Source: Phytophthora colocasiae
Lineage: Eukaryota; Oomycota; Peronosporomycetes; Peronosporales; Peronosporaceae
DNA: 64,000 nucleotides
Assembly (NCBI GenBank): GCA_018806915.1
Contig: JAGKQI010000100.1
Coordinates: forward strand, 434,001 to 498,000
Reading direction: 5' to 3'
Positions 1 through 9,931 of the stretch are shown one piece after another. Both the position numbers and the translations under genes were made by a program. Positions within the stretch are counted from its first letter, which is position 1; the number at the start of each line of letters is the position of its first letter. The notes under the pieces were generated by a model, which worked only from the letters and a program-made list of their open reading frames with translations, was not told the origin of the DNA and did no database searches.

Positions 1-2936
1 CATCGAGAGAGAAGGTCACCCCAGACGTTCACGTCACCGTCCAAATGCTCAATGGTGTACGGCATACCAACCATAGTCAACGCCCAGCGCTGAAGACGCC
101 CACGGACATGACGCTTGAGCTCCACATCGGGATCAAAGAGGTGAATCAAATTCTTGTGATCGCAAAATATCCGAAACCCAAGACGACGCAGCAATAGATA
201 ATCGAGATTCTTGCAAGCCCACATGATCGGGAAGGCTTCTTTGTCAATAATCGCCCAGTTCCGCTCGGCGCCTGAGAAGGTACCACTCTTGCACACCAAT
301 AACGTGTGCTGTTGCTCCCAAGCATCGACACCAGGCACCCAGTTGTCGACTTGGGTTACTACGAGACCCCACCCAAACTCGGAGGCATCAGTGAAGACGC
401 AGACTTGAGCATCATCATGAGGGAAAACCAGTGACTGCGAACAGCTAATCAGCGACTTCACTCGTTCAAAAGCAGCGACGTCATCGTCGGACCAGTCCAG
501 AATTACACCAGCAGCAAGGCGGCGTGTACGGCCCACCACGGACAGCACACCTTCCAGTTTTTCTTGGAGGGGTTGAACAACACGACTGTAATCCATCAAT
601 GAGTCGCGAAGCCATCCCGCAGCGCATACGAATTGCTGCAGGTCTGCACCGGTCTTCGGCAGAGGGAGGTCGATAAGAGCCTGTAGCCGAGCTGGGTCAT
701 GAGCAATACCAGTGCCACTAATAATCCGGCCACACCACTTAGTCGAGGTTTTGAAAAGCGAGCTCTTGTTCACACTGAGACGTAGCCCATACTCACGTAC
801 GAGCTCAAAGAATTGTCGTAGCGCGGCGATAAATTGTTCGGGGCTCTTTGCAAACACGAGAATGTCATCTATCCAGATAAGAACGTGCTTGTACAGCATC
901 TCGCGGAAGATCGACTGCATTTGGTTTTGGAAATGCGTTGATGAATCCATTCCACCCTGAGGGACCCGAGTGGGGGTGTAAACAGTGTCTTCCGTGATGA
1001 AACTCATTATTTCCTGAGAGTCTCGGTGCAACGGGAACTGCCAAAAACTCTTCGGCATGTCAAAATCAGCGACTCCGTAAGCACCTTCGACAGCTGGAGT
1101 CATAGTTGCCATGTTTGGCGAAGCACCAGCAATAGGCACCGTCCATCGATTGACAGGTCTGTAGTCAATGGTCATCCTGTATTCCATTGCACGTCCAGGT
1201 TTCGCGACAGGAACAGCGGCTGAAGCCCATCGACTCTGATTGTTCTTGTAGATGTAGCCCATTGACTCGAGCTTCTGTGTGTACGCCTTTAAGTAGTCGC
1301 GCTGTGCTGGCGAATACTTTCGAGGTTTTGCACGGAACGGCACTGCGTCCGGTTTGAGCTGAATACGAAGTGGCTCAACCAGCGCAGGAGGGTCGTCATC
1401 AATGTCTTCAGCGAAGATGTCTTGGAAGTAGTTCACTAGTTCACAGAGAGCTCCAAAATGTCCTTTAGAGAAACCATTCAGACGAGCACGCTCTAACAGT
1501 ATAGCGAGTTTGTCTGGAACGTCTTCAGGAGCGGAAGGGTTGTCGTCTTCCTCAAAAGGGTCATCATCCACTACAGTGGTCCCTGCTGCTAGTTGTTCAA
1601 GTTGACGGTCAACATCAATACCCAGTGACTTAAGAGTCTTGTCACCAAGCAGAAAATCCGTCTCCTCTCCTTCCAGCACCAAACATGCCACATGAGAAAG
1701 TCGTACTGATCCGGCAGCGGTCTGGAGTTGAACGTTGACAGCTGCTTCATGATGGCATGCTAACGTGGCACCTCCAGCGACAGTCATCATTACAGGATCA
1801 TGCAATTCCGACAGGGTCACGTCACTGCCGAGCTCCAGCAACTCGTTCACTAATGCTCGAGGCAGAATATTGCTGTCTGATCCCGAATCAGCACAGAACG
1901 GGGCGGTCACTAGCCCGTTGATTAACACCTCGCCCGCCTGAGGCGAGTTCACCACATTCACACGCACCACTTTAGTGCGTTGCTTCGCTTCATCACGCTG
2001 AGCACGCAGCTTCTCGTGGGCCTTGGTCTTGTCATCCTCAGTTGCGGTTGGGCATTGGCGCAGCCAATGTGCACCGCCGCAATGGAGACATCCTCCAGAC
2101 GGTGGCGCGCTGGCGCGAGTGGACGGAGTGTTTGCACTCCCGCTGCGTGGCTTCTCACCACCAAACTTCGTTTCCGTCGCCTTCGACTTGCTGTCTTTTA
2201 CCACAGTTTTCTTATCCGTCTTCCTGTCCCCCTTCTGCTTGGTTTCCTTGTGCAGCACATGGTACTTGTGCTGGGCACGAGCTCTCTCCTTGATTATGGA
2301 GAAGAGAACGAAGTCGTTCTTCTTTCCCTCACGTCTCTCGTACTTGACATGACGGATAACGTCGTCTCGCAGAATCTGCGGCTCCAGATTGTTCAGCAGG
2401 ATTGAGCATCTCAGCTTCATCCTGTCGACGTACTCGCCATCGATAGGTCGACCCACACCGAGGATGCGGCCAAACCCATGTTGCTCGATCAGCGAGGAAA
2501 AGTCCCGGTAATACTTGAGTACGCGGGCATCGATGTCACTTTCCTTCAGGTCCATGTTGAGGTTGTTCTTGAAGAAAAGGTCAAGATCAGGAAGATGCTC
2601 ATTCTTGACGTTACCCGCACGTTTTTCAATTAACCGCACGAGCTGCACATCATCCACGGTCTCAACTGCGGTCTGCAACTCATACAGACACACGATCTCC
2701 AGGAGCTTCGGCTCCAGAGAGTTTTTGACAGACTCGAGAGCCTTGTCGTAGGCCTCGCCGCTGTCCACACAACGTTGGCGCACTCGAGCTTCGTACAGGG
2801 CTCGATCCTTGCGCCATTTGACAATTGCAGCCTGACTCCAGTCCATCAACATCGGCGCTTGGACAAACTCGAAGATAGGTTGGTGGACTGACATGACAAC
2901 GTCGCCATCATCGTCGTACGACGTTCCCCCAGGCAT
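1..2936 (-). CDS. Ty3/Gypsy gag-pol polyprotein, open, 3' end outside window
   Basis: The frame is open from an upstream stop at 3021-3023 to position 1, at least 978 codons from the ATG at 2936. Gag comes first, ending in a zinc knuckle at residues 283-295 (C-x2-C-x3-H-x4-C, one residue shorter than the usual x4 spacing). An aspartic protease follows, with catalytic D350 in a D-S-G motif. Reverse transcriptase carries 'VPQGGMDSS' and the catalytic IDDI at 689-692. RNase H begins near D850 ('FTDASEFGWG'). The RT then RNase H order is that of Ty3/Gypsy. No internal stop or frameshift was seen, so the element may be young or active. Integrase, expected next, lies beyond the left edge. Gag and Pol appear fused in one frame. 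Confidence 0.9.
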   Translation of the reverse strand, partial: MPGGTSYDDDGDVVMSVHQPIFEFVQAPMLMDWSQAAIVKWRKDRALYEARVRQRCVDSGEAYDKALESVKNSLEPKLLEIVCLYELQTAVETVDDVQLVRLIEKRAGNVKNEHLPDLDLFFKNNLNMDLKESDIDARVLKYYRDFSSLIEQHGFGRILGVGRPIDGEYVDRMKLRCSILLNNLEPQILRDDVIRHVKYERREGKKNDFVLFSIIKERARAQHKYHVLHKETKQKGDRKTDKKTVVKDSKSKATETKFGGEKPRSGSANTPSTRASAPPSGGCLHCGGAHWLRQCPTATEDDKTKAHEKLRAQRDEAKQRTKVVRVNVVNSPQAGEVLINGLVTAPFCADSGSDSNILPRALVNELLELGSDVTLSELHDPVMMTVAGGATLACHHEAAVNVQLQTAAGSVRLSHVACLVLEGEETDFLLGDKTLKSLGIDVDRQLEQLAAGTTVVDDDPFEEDDNPSAPEDVPDKLAILLERARLNGFSKGHFGALCELVNYFQDIFAEDIDDDPPALVEPLRIQLKPDAVPFRAKPRKYSPAQRDYLKAYTQKLESMGYIYKNNQSRWASAAVPVAKPGRAMEYRMTIDYRPVNRWTVPIAGASPNMATMTPAVEGAYGVADFDMPKSFWQFPLHRDSQEIMSFITEDTVYTPTRVPQGGMDSSTHFQNQMQSIFREMLYKHVLIWIDDILVFAKSPEQFIAALRQFFELVREYGLRLSVNKSSLFKTSTKWCGRIISGTGIAHDPARLQALIDLPLPKTGADLQQFVCAAGWLRDSLMDYSRVVQPLQEKLEGVLSVVGRTRRLAAGVILDWSDDDVAAFERVKSLISCSQSLVFPHDDAQVCVFTDASEFGWGLVVTQVDNWVPGVDAWEQQHTLLVCKSGTFSGAERNWAIIDKEAFPIMWACKNLDYLLLRRLGFRIFCDHKNLIHLFDPDVELKRHVRGRLQRWALTMVGMPYTIEHLDGDVNVWGDLLSR

Positions 2937-3191
2937 TGCGGTCTTGATACTTCTAAAGTTAACTTTGTAGTCGGTCGTTGACTGCAAAAGCAAAAGTGAT
3001 TGATATTCATGCAAGTTTGGCTAAGCTCACTCTGTCTACTGTCCTGTGCGAGCCGAGCTCTTGGTTGCTGCCAGCCAACCACTCAAAGTTCAACCGGCAC
3101 AACAAGTTCCCATCCAGCACAGCTCCTGCAACATGAACCTTCTTGATCCACTTCAAGCAGTTGTCGTTCTGGATGTCCTCAACTAACTACA
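2937..3191 (-). repeat. Gypsy 5' LTR and leader (LTR inner end not resolved)
   Basis: This 255-nt stretch lies between the element boundary and the gag ATG, so LTR plus leader together are short. The outer end starts with TG on the minus strand. I could not fix the inner LTR end or a primer-binding site because the partner LTR is not in the window. Confidence 0.5.
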
Positions 3192-4399
3192 CGATGTTAG
3201 AGCCCAATTCGTACAAGTCGGACCTCCACTCTCCCCATTTGCCTGCATATCAACGGCTAGCGCGTGGAGAAACTTCAGTACTTCGAAATGGCCACTATTC
3301 GCTGCTCTATCCATAGCGCTCTGGCACGGTCTCTCGATGGGAAAAGCTGATTGCCATATTGTTCGAGAAGCCACTTGATCACGTGCAAATGTCCGTACGC
3401 AGCAGCTTCGACCATCATCCGTTCACGTTTACAAGCTAGGTCAGCCTCGCATAGATACTCCAGAATGTGCAGGTGGCCCTGGCGAATAGCGTAAGTTGCT
3501 GCGAAGTGGGGGTACGATACTCCGCCACGCTCTAAAAGATACTCCACCACATTCAAATGACCACCACCACATGCTGCTTGCACGGCTTCTCGTTCTCCTT
3601 CTATGGTCTCATTCTCTACGAGCCACTGCACCATATCCAACCGCCCAATCTTTGCTGCTTCCTCTAAGGCTCTGTCTGATTCTCCACCAAAACATTGTTC
3701 AGAGATCCACTGTAACATTTCCATGTGACCCCCAATAGCAGCATCGTTTATAGATGGAGGAGGAAGCAAGATCTCTGCTTCGTAAACTACATCGAGAAGC
3801 CATTGGACTAAGTTCATGTCGCCTTGCCGCACAGCAGACGACATCACATTATCCAAGTTCCTCGGAGCGTCAGGTGTGTTTTCATATAACCACTGAGCCA
3901 TTTCTCCGTGCCCATATCTGATAGCAATCTCCGTATCATCTCGGCCCCAAAGAATCACATTCCTTCCATCATCCACGTTAGGACGACCATACTCGAATAA
4001 ATACTGCAGTATTTCCATCCGTCCATGACGAGCTGCTTCTTCCACCACCTTTTCATCCGCTGTACAACCAGAAAAATGTTCTATAACCCATTTCACAAAA
4101 TTCAAATCTCCATACTCCACCGCCGCCCGTAGAGACTTCGTGAACTGGAAGCGGTAATAATGGATGTCGGTGCGCAGATATCGACAGAGAGACCAGTTTG
4201 TACCCTTTTCCATTGCAGGGTCACTGTTGTGCCAGATCCGGTCCAGTAGACACGTCGACCCCACCAAGCAGGCTTTGTCCAGTGGAATCAACACCGAACC
4301 ATCCAGGAACGAAGAAATGAGGATACCGATATGACCCAATGCTGCGATGGCAGGAAACGGCTTCAGCGCGAGCTGGACGGCTGTCAACGTAGCTGACAT
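3192..4399 (-). pseudogene. AnkA1: ankyrin-repeat protein family A, truncated by Gypsy
   Basis: This is the 5' two thirds of the family A ankyrin gene, starting at ATG 4399. The N terminus has the family motif 'FLDGS' followed by degenerate ankyrin repeats ('A-GHLHVIKWLLEQYG', 'GHMEMLQWISEQ'). Ankyrin repeats are protein-binding scaffolds, so no enzymatic role is implied. Compared with AnkA2, a 13-nt deletion near 3340 between two CGAT repeats shifts the frame and gives a stop at 3275 (374 aa). The Gypsy element then removed everything downstream of 3192. The gene is divergent from T1, whose terminal repeat starts only about 108 bp from this ATG. Nearly identical to AnkA2-A5. Confidence 0.88.
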
Positions 4400-4506
4400 T
4401 ATCCGACAGATATCTCTCTTTTTCTTACTTGATCTATTTCAGAAAATTAATATGTTGCAGAAATATTTATATTGAAACAATTTTCGACGGAAATAATTGT
4501 CTGGTA

Positions 4507-6367
4507 CAGTATTACGCAACCTAAATATTCTAAATAGGAGGTTATTCCTGCAAGAACTGGCCTCTCTCATTTGTCATTTTCTCCACCAAATTCCCTCTGG
4601 CTAACGATTTCCCATGGCAGCTCCACTTCAACACAAGCAAGTACGCACTACCTTCACCAACGCTCAACGTCTCGAAATCTGCGCCTACAAAGAGCAGAAT
4701 CCCAGTGTCACACAGAGTCAATTGGCCACTTGGGCCCAAGAGACCTTCGAACTGCCACGCAAACCGTCGCAAGCCATGATCTCGAAACTCCTCAAAAGGA
4801 AACTTGATCTGGAGAATATGACTACTGAGGAGTTGGTCTGCAAGTCACGCCGTGCGGTTCCCGAAACTGGACGCTGCACTTGCTCGATGGGTTGCTTTCT
4901 GTGAAGAGAGTGGGGTCCCAGTGACGGGGGAATCCATCCGAGTGAAGGCCGCGAGATTCGCGGAGATTCTGGAAATTGATACCCCCTTGACTTTCTCGAA
5001 CGGATGGCTGTACAAATTCAACGAACGTCACGGCTTCGGCGGCCAACGAGCTATGAAAGACAGCAAAGAGTCTATGGAACAAGCAGTGGGTGAAGTCCTG
5101 CAACGACTACGGGACTTCGAGCCGAGAGACGTTTTCAGTATGGACGAAACGGGGTTGTTGTTTACGATGTTCCCAGACCGCAACAGGACGTGGGGGGCCA
5201 AACGCTTGACCATCGGGCTGACGTGTAATAGTGACGGGTCGGAGAAGTTGCCACCACTTTTCATCGGTAAAGCGGAGAAACCGAGAGGGTTCACGAACTC
5301 AACCGCGTTGGAAATGAACTATTTGCACAATGCCAATGGGTTGATGACGCGTGAGATCTTCTCCAAGTGGCTGAAGGACGTGAATTCCAGATTCAGAGAG
5401 CAGCAGCGCAAGTGTTTATTGTTCGTGGATAGTGTGGCTGTTCATGCTGGTTTTGACGCTGGAGGACTGAGTAACGTTGAGGTGATTTTTCTTCCACCTG
5501 GAACTCCAGTCAGCTTCCAGCCACTAGCAGCTGGAATCGTTCCTGCTTTCAAGAAACGCTACCGACGACGACAGATCCAGCATGCGCTGGACCAACTGGA
5601 TGCGGATGCAGACGTGAACACTGTCGCGAGGTTTGACAGTGTGGGTGTGAAGCAGGCGATGTCGTGGTGTATCGAGTGCTGGAACGCAGTGCCGTCTGTA
5701 GTAATCAGAAATTCCTGGCATGAGGCTGGTTTGGTACCTACAGAGAACGTCGATATCGAATATCGCAGAGAGGAGGACGCTATCTCGGAAGAACTATCTC
5801 TGATGCTATCGTGGCTGCATGTGGCGCATCCACTGACGGTGGAGGACCTCGTGAGTTTACCAGAAGAGAGTGTGATCATGGATGTTCCGACGGACGAAGA
5901 TTTCTGTACCTTTGTGGAGTCTGTGAGGGTGGCCAGTCAACAGCCAGTTCCTAAAGCAGCAGTGGTTGATGGAGGTTTGAGTGTAGAGGAACTGAAGGAA
6001 CATCTCATGTGGATCGCCAAACTGCTCATTTATGCTGACGAGAAAGGAGTATCAGCAGAATCAGTGAGTGGCATGCGTGTTCTGCAACGAGACTTCCGAG
6101 ACAAACTCAATAAGAAACAGATTGGGAGGAACTAACAAGAGGGATGTATCACATGTGGTGTTCCTAATGAGAAGCTTGTAAGCTTTACAATGTAAAGCAT
6201 ATTGAGTTCCTTGGGTTGAAACATCCTTTGTAGTTGTTATCTCGTCCGACCTAGATCATCGCAGTAGCTGTGGAGCATGATCCTAGCCATAGGACATAAC
6301 TGCAAAGTGCCCATGGTCAACAGTATAATTGCTGTGAGGGGAAATCGTTAGCCAGAGGGAATTTGGT
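4507..6367 (+). mobile_element. Pogo/Tigger-like DNA transposon T1, 3' end truncated
   Basis: The 5' end starts CAGTATTACGCAACC after a TA dinucleotide at 4505-4506, as expected for pogo-type elements. Inner terminal repeats are inverted: ACCAAATTCCCTCTGGCTAA before the gene, its complement near 6340-6367 after it. The outer part of the 3' repeat is missing; unit spacer begins at 6368 with GAGGTTTTCTTATGCAACC. The same truncation occurs in T2, T4 and T5 but not T3. Confidence 0.85.
4614..6135 (+). pseudogene. T1 pogo-like transposase, frameshifted
   Basis: Homologous to the 510-aa ORF of T3. The N-terminal psq/CENP-B-type helix-turn-helix starts at ATG 4614. A 5-nt deletion near 4856 (CGCCGTGCGG instead of CGCCGTACTGTGCGG) shifts the frame. 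The rest, from about 4857 to 6135, stays open and contains the second helix-turn-helix and the DDE_1 core with 'FSMDETG' and 'FVDSVAVHAG'. The expected third acid is alanine ('QPLAAGIV'). A GTG at 4852 gives a long open frame but is not a credible start. The oomycete-like initiator lies upstream near 4564-4583. Confidence 0.87.
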
Positions 6368-6479
6368 GAGGTTTTCTTATGCAACCAACCAAACAAAAAC
6401 CTTGAGCTTTGTATTAGGAGCAAAGTAAAACAAACTACAACAATGACACAAGATGCTTAGCAACTCTAAAAGCCTTTAA
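6136..6479. other. T1 3' UTR, inner terminal repeat and unit spacer
   Basis: No gene is seen. After the stop comes about 190 nt of T 3' UTR, then the inner 3' terminal repeat (about 6334-6367), then unit spacer shared with units 2, 4 and 5. The piggyBac target TTAA is at 6476-6479. Confidence 0.75.
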
Positions 6480-6627
6480 CACCTTGACTCTGGATGGCGT
6501 AAGTTACGACCTTTCCAAATATTTAAGTCGTATATGACGACATTGAGAGAATAACAACAGAAAATGGCTCACAATTGATTTTTCAATACTTTAATCAAGT
6601 GTTTTACCAGCACTATTGGCCTATAAG

Positions 6628-7605
6628 ATGCGAGAGGTATTTGGCAAAAGAAGCAAAGGCGGGACAGGGAAGGATCAGCATTTCCCATTGCGGCCAGCAG
6701 CCTTAGCCACTCATTCGAGAATCTGCTGGATGGCGCGCATCAGGACCAGCCAGCGCCGGAAACCCACCGCACGAAGAACGCAAGTCACCGAACACGACGT
6801 CGACTTTGGGCATCTATGGAGACAGCTACGGGCGGCAGGGTGGAAGTCGAAGCGACCGGCGGGGCTGCAGACGGAGTGGGGCTACACGAGTCCAGCTGGA
6901 GGCCACACGTTTGTCGGCGAAAGAGCGGTCGTGGACTATGCGTTCACCTCGGGTTTACTGGAAGAGGATTCAGACTCCCACCTCACGGTAGATGACGATC
7001 TCACCCTCGCTGACACTGATGAAGCAGACGACGACCAAGGTGATCATTCGGACGGAATTCGAGCATCCCAAATCGACACAAGCATCCAGCTTTCACAGCG
7101 GACGGTAAACGCGATGTTTGGGTCGTCCAGCGAGGACGAAATCGAGCTATCACAAGCTGCTGTCTCCAGAGCATTTAGCCTCTCTCCCGGTGACCTGGAA
7201 GCTGCTGACCAAGACGAAGATCAAGGCACTGCTGCCGATGACGATGACGAAGGCGCTGCTGCTGGACTATGTTTGCTCTCCGAGGCGTCTGGACTAGAAA
7301 GTGAGGGTGATATTGCAGAGGAGGAAGTTATGGCACGTCGGCGATCGGCTCGAAACCCGCCGATATCCAAAGGTGACGTGAATTACGTCCAGGACGGGGA
7401 GGCCACCGATGACTACGAGGACTGGAGTTCCGGTGGAAGCGATGACGACGTCACGTATGACAGTGACATCAATCCTGACTGCGAAGACTTGGGTGACGGC
7501 GACAGCGATGTAGTATCGGATGGTGATGCTGTTGAGCTGGACCAGGCATTTATGGAGACACTGAGTGTTGGAGATGGTGTTCTCAGCATAGCAGCTGCGA
7601 AATAA
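6628..7605 (+). CDS. piggyBac N-terminal acidic region, ends at an in-frame stop before the transposase
   Basis: The first ATG is at 6628 (325 aa); 6730 is an alternative. The N-terminal third is basic, with a block around 'LWRQLRAAGW' and 'GYTSPAGG' that looks like a small folded domain I cannot name. The rest is rich in Asp, Glu and Ser. The TAA at 7603-7605 is followed, in the same frame and 21 nt later, by the ATG of the transposase ORF. It is therefore probably the N-terminal part of one transposase, cut by a single nonsense codon, or used by readthrough. No splice pair that removes the stop in frame was obvious. Function of the separate product is unknown. Confidence 0.65.
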   Translation: MREVFGKRSKGGTGKDQHFPLRPAALATHSRICWMARIRTSQRRKPTARRTQVTEHDVDFGHLWRQLRAAGWKSKRPAGLQTEWGYTSPAGGHTFVGERAVVDYAFTSGLLEEDSDSHLTVDDDLTLADTDEADDDQGDHSDGIRASQIDTSIQLSQRTVNAMFGSSSEDEIELSQAAVSRAFSLSPGDLEAADQDEDQGTAADDDDEGAAAGLCLLSEASGLESEGDIAEEEVMARRRSARNPPISKGDVNYVQDGEATDDYEDWSSGGSDDDVTYDSDINPDCEDLGDGDSDVVSDGDAVELDQAFMETLSVGDGVLSIAAAK

Positions 7606-7626
7606 AGAGAGGAAACCCTGCGAACA

Positions 7627-9589
7627 ATGCAGTGGACTCCGATTTCGTCCGACTATGAAGCTGATACACCAGCTTATCCTGACCTTGGAACGCAGGAAAC
7701 CAGCCCCGTCGCTGAGCTGCTGGACGTTTGGCAGTCACCGCTCCTTACGTTGTTCTTCTTTATGCCGAAGGCTATGTGTGTGAAAATTGCTGTCGAGACA
7801 AATCGCTACGGTTTTCAGCACGTAACCCGACGCGCTGAAAAGATCCAAAAACGGCAGACCGAGCGCCGCCGAGAGACAGTCAAGCAGATTGTGCGGCGTT
7901 TGAAGGCGCAGCAGGCGTACGGTACTCACGAAATTATGCATGTGATTGGACTTCTCATTGCGCGCATGCTCTGCCCTCAGAAGCGGCGGTTCTCCGCGCA
8001 CTGGTCCATGGTGGAGGACGGTGCAATACCTGCCGGCAACTTCGGACGCTATATGGCTCGCGACAGATGTCATAATATCCTAAGAGACCTCCATTTTGTC
8101 GACAACAGGACCCAGAACCGGCGCGACAAGCTCTGGAAGTTGCGACCTGTCGTCGACAAGATTCAGCAGCGCTTCTTGGAGGGTTGGACACTGCCTGCTA
8201 TCTTCTCCTTCGATGAGGGCGTACTACCGGCGACGTCAAGACGCAACACAACTCGGATGTTTATGTCTGACAAACCTCATAGATATGGGTCCAAACTGTT
8301 TATGACATGCGATGCGAAGACGGCATATTGCCACAGGTAAATTTTGTAATGTCGTAACTTGCGGTTTTGTTTGCGTCTGACCGTTTCTAATGTCGTAACT
8401 CTCTAGATTCGAGGTTTACGTCGGAAGGAGATCTAGTGGAGACGGAGCGGAGACCTCAGTTGATTATAAGACAGGAGCCGCAGCAGTGGTGCGGAACTTG
8501 AAGGTGGTTCTAGACGACGATTCTCGGCACTCGTGGCATGCAGTGGTAGTCGATAGATACTACTCGTCGGTGCTGCTTGCCGTCGAGCTGCTCGGTATGC
8601 AAGTCTACGTGGTAGGAACAGTGATGCCAAATCGCCTCGGAATTGACAAGAACATCAAGTCAAAGAGCAAGACTCGTCCAAAGAGTATTCACCGCGGAAC
8701 CTTCACATTTTCGCGTTCTGTCGCCGTTCCCAGCATGGTTACGTTCCTTTGGTGGGACAGAAAGCCCGTGTATTACCTGTGTACGGGCTCCGCAATGACT
8801 CCTTCAACGATCTCAAGAAAGATAAAGCGGGTTGGTGCGATTGAAGTGGCTTGTCCGAAAGCTGTGAATGACTATCAGGACTGGATGGGCGGAGTCGATC
8901 GCCATGATCAACTCCGCCTCCAGTCTCACTCGCTGCAGATGTCTACAAAGTTCCGTAAGTACTACAAGAGCCTATTCTTGGGGTTTCTCGACTTAGCGCT
9001 GGTGAATTCGTATATCACGCACAAGGAGGGAGCCAGGATCAAGAAGACGGTGGCGATGAAGCGGTCAGAGTGGTTCTGTGTCCTTCAGAACCAGCTCCTC
9101 CAACTGAAAGCGGAGGACTTCGTTGGAGTTGAAGCTACACCACCTCCCGTTAGCCAGAAGCGCAAGCGCACAACGACACGCCTCACGCACGGGCTTCAGC
9201 AGTCTGAAGACTGGGTCGTCGTCAGTGGCGTCCAAAAGCGCCGTCAGAGGTCCTGTAAAGTCTGCGCTCTCTTACGCACGGGCAAGAAGAAGTCATTTGC
9301 CACTACTTACTACTGTGACCGTTGCTCAATCGATAGCGCGAAGTGCTGGTTGTGCCCCCGGATACGCCGTGAATACATGGGCGTAGGCAAGACCTGTTAC
9401 GACATTTGGCATGAGGACTTCGGTGCTGGTGAAGCCATACCAGCGAGCATCGGGAAACGCGTTGTGCTTCGACGGCCTGGTAAGAAAGCTGGACGAAGGC
9501 AGAAGACACGGCGCGAACTTCGTCTAGAAGGCCAAAGCGACCATGGTGGAAACAGCAGTGGCGACGGTGACGACGAGGAGGGCAGCTGA
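7627..9589 (+). CDS. piggyBac transposase (DDE_Tnp_1_7), two exons
   Basis: Joining 7627-8336 to 8407-9589 gives 630 codons. The splice restores '...AYCHR|FEVYVG...' across a GT-AG intron. The three catalytic aspartates of the piggyBac DDD triad are visible: D196 ('SFDEG', exon 1), D286 ('VVVDRYYSS') and D401 ('GGVDRHDQ'). Exon 1 also has the family-like 'KPHRYGSKLF'. The C terminus carries a cysteine-rich zinc-binding domain (C-x2-C ... C-x2-C ... C-x2-C, near 9252-9400), as in other piggyBac proteins. The enzyme would excise and insert the element at TTAA. All catalytic residues are present; only the upstream in-frame stop argues against a full-length active protein. Confidence 0.88.
8337..8406 (+). 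other. GT-AG intron of the piggyBac transposase (70 nt)
   Basis: Donor GTAAAT and acceptor CTCTAG. It contains two copies of AATGTCGTAA (8348-8357 and 8389-8398), the inverse complement of the subterminal decamer. Splicing keeps the frame and joins conserved transposase sequence. Confidence 0.85.
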
Positions 9590-9737
9590 GTTGCCTGCGT
9601 TTCAAGTGATGAGTGGTTAGTTTTCGTGTGTTTGAAATGAATATTTTTTGAATCAATGTACCTTCTTCTGCGTAAAACCTGAACTGAGTGTAGTATCAGT
9701 GCAGACAATTGGCCATCTGCTGGTGCCTTGGAGCAAG

Positions 9738-9890
9738 TTACGACATTGATCTGTCGAAGCTGTCCTGCAATGCTGTCACTCTTACGACATTGGTAGGAAA
9801 ACCTGTTGACACTTTATATACCTAACCATAGTGGGCAGATCAGACTGATACAAATGTCAATACTAAAACTACGTCGTCTCTTACGACATT
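9738..9890 (+). repeat. Subterminal decamer repeats TTACGACATT of the piggyBac element
   Basis: Exact copies at 9738-9747, 9782-9791 and 9881-9890. Near matches lie at the other end (TTACGACCTT at 6504-6513 and a related motif near 6535). Two inverted exact copies are in the intron. Repeated subterminal motifs are typical transposase-binding sites; that role is inferred. Confidence 0.65.
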
Positions 9891-9931
9891 CTCTTACGTG
9901 TTCGGGGCAAGTACCGTCCGTAAACAAGGTG

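Larger units (their letters stand above)
1..3191 (-). mobile_element. Ty3/Gypsy LTR retrotransposon, 5' part, inserted in AnkA1
   Basis: The minus strand holds a 5' LTR/leader and one open gag-pol frame running off the left edge; integrase and the 3' LTR are outside the window. The 5' boundary is placed at 3191 because sequence matching the other AnkA copies begins at 3192. Read on the minus strand the element starts TGTAGTTAGTTGAGG, fitting the usual TG start of an LTR. The host bases CGATG at 3192-3196 are a possible 5-bp target duplication, which cannot be confirmed without the other end. Confidence 0.85.
6480..9931 (+). mobile_element. piggyBac-superfamily DNA transposon, complete with TTAA duplication
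   Basis: The element is flanked by TTAA on both sides (6476-6479 and 9932-9935) and ends in CACCTTG and CAAGGTG, a 7-bp perfect inverted repeat. Removing it and one TTAA restores the unit spacer (GCCTTTAAAGAAGATTTT; other units read GCCTTTGAAGAAGATTTT). It carries an acidic N-terminal ORF and a piggyBac transposase with one intron. The decamer TTACGACATT occurs in the 3' subterminal region and, inverted, in the intron. Present only in unit 1. Confidence 0.93.

Noticed and set aside
1980..2405. Plus-strand ORF of 141 codons with a hydrophobic start
   Set aside because: It is a shadow of the Gypsy gag-protease frame on the minus strand.
2985..3010. Intron acceptor or primer-binding site in the Gypsy leader
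   Set aside because: A TTTTGCAG-like string is present, but no matching donor or tRNA match could be established.
4852..4860. GTG start for a separate 427-aa transposase in T1
   Set aside because: The frame is the downstream part of a gene broken by a 5-nt deletion; other copies show the true ATG upstream.
5559..5879. Minus-strand ORFs of 60-156 codons opposite the pogo transposases
   Set aside because: They recur in every T copy only because the plus-strand gene is conserved; composition is low-complexity and no start context or domain is seen.
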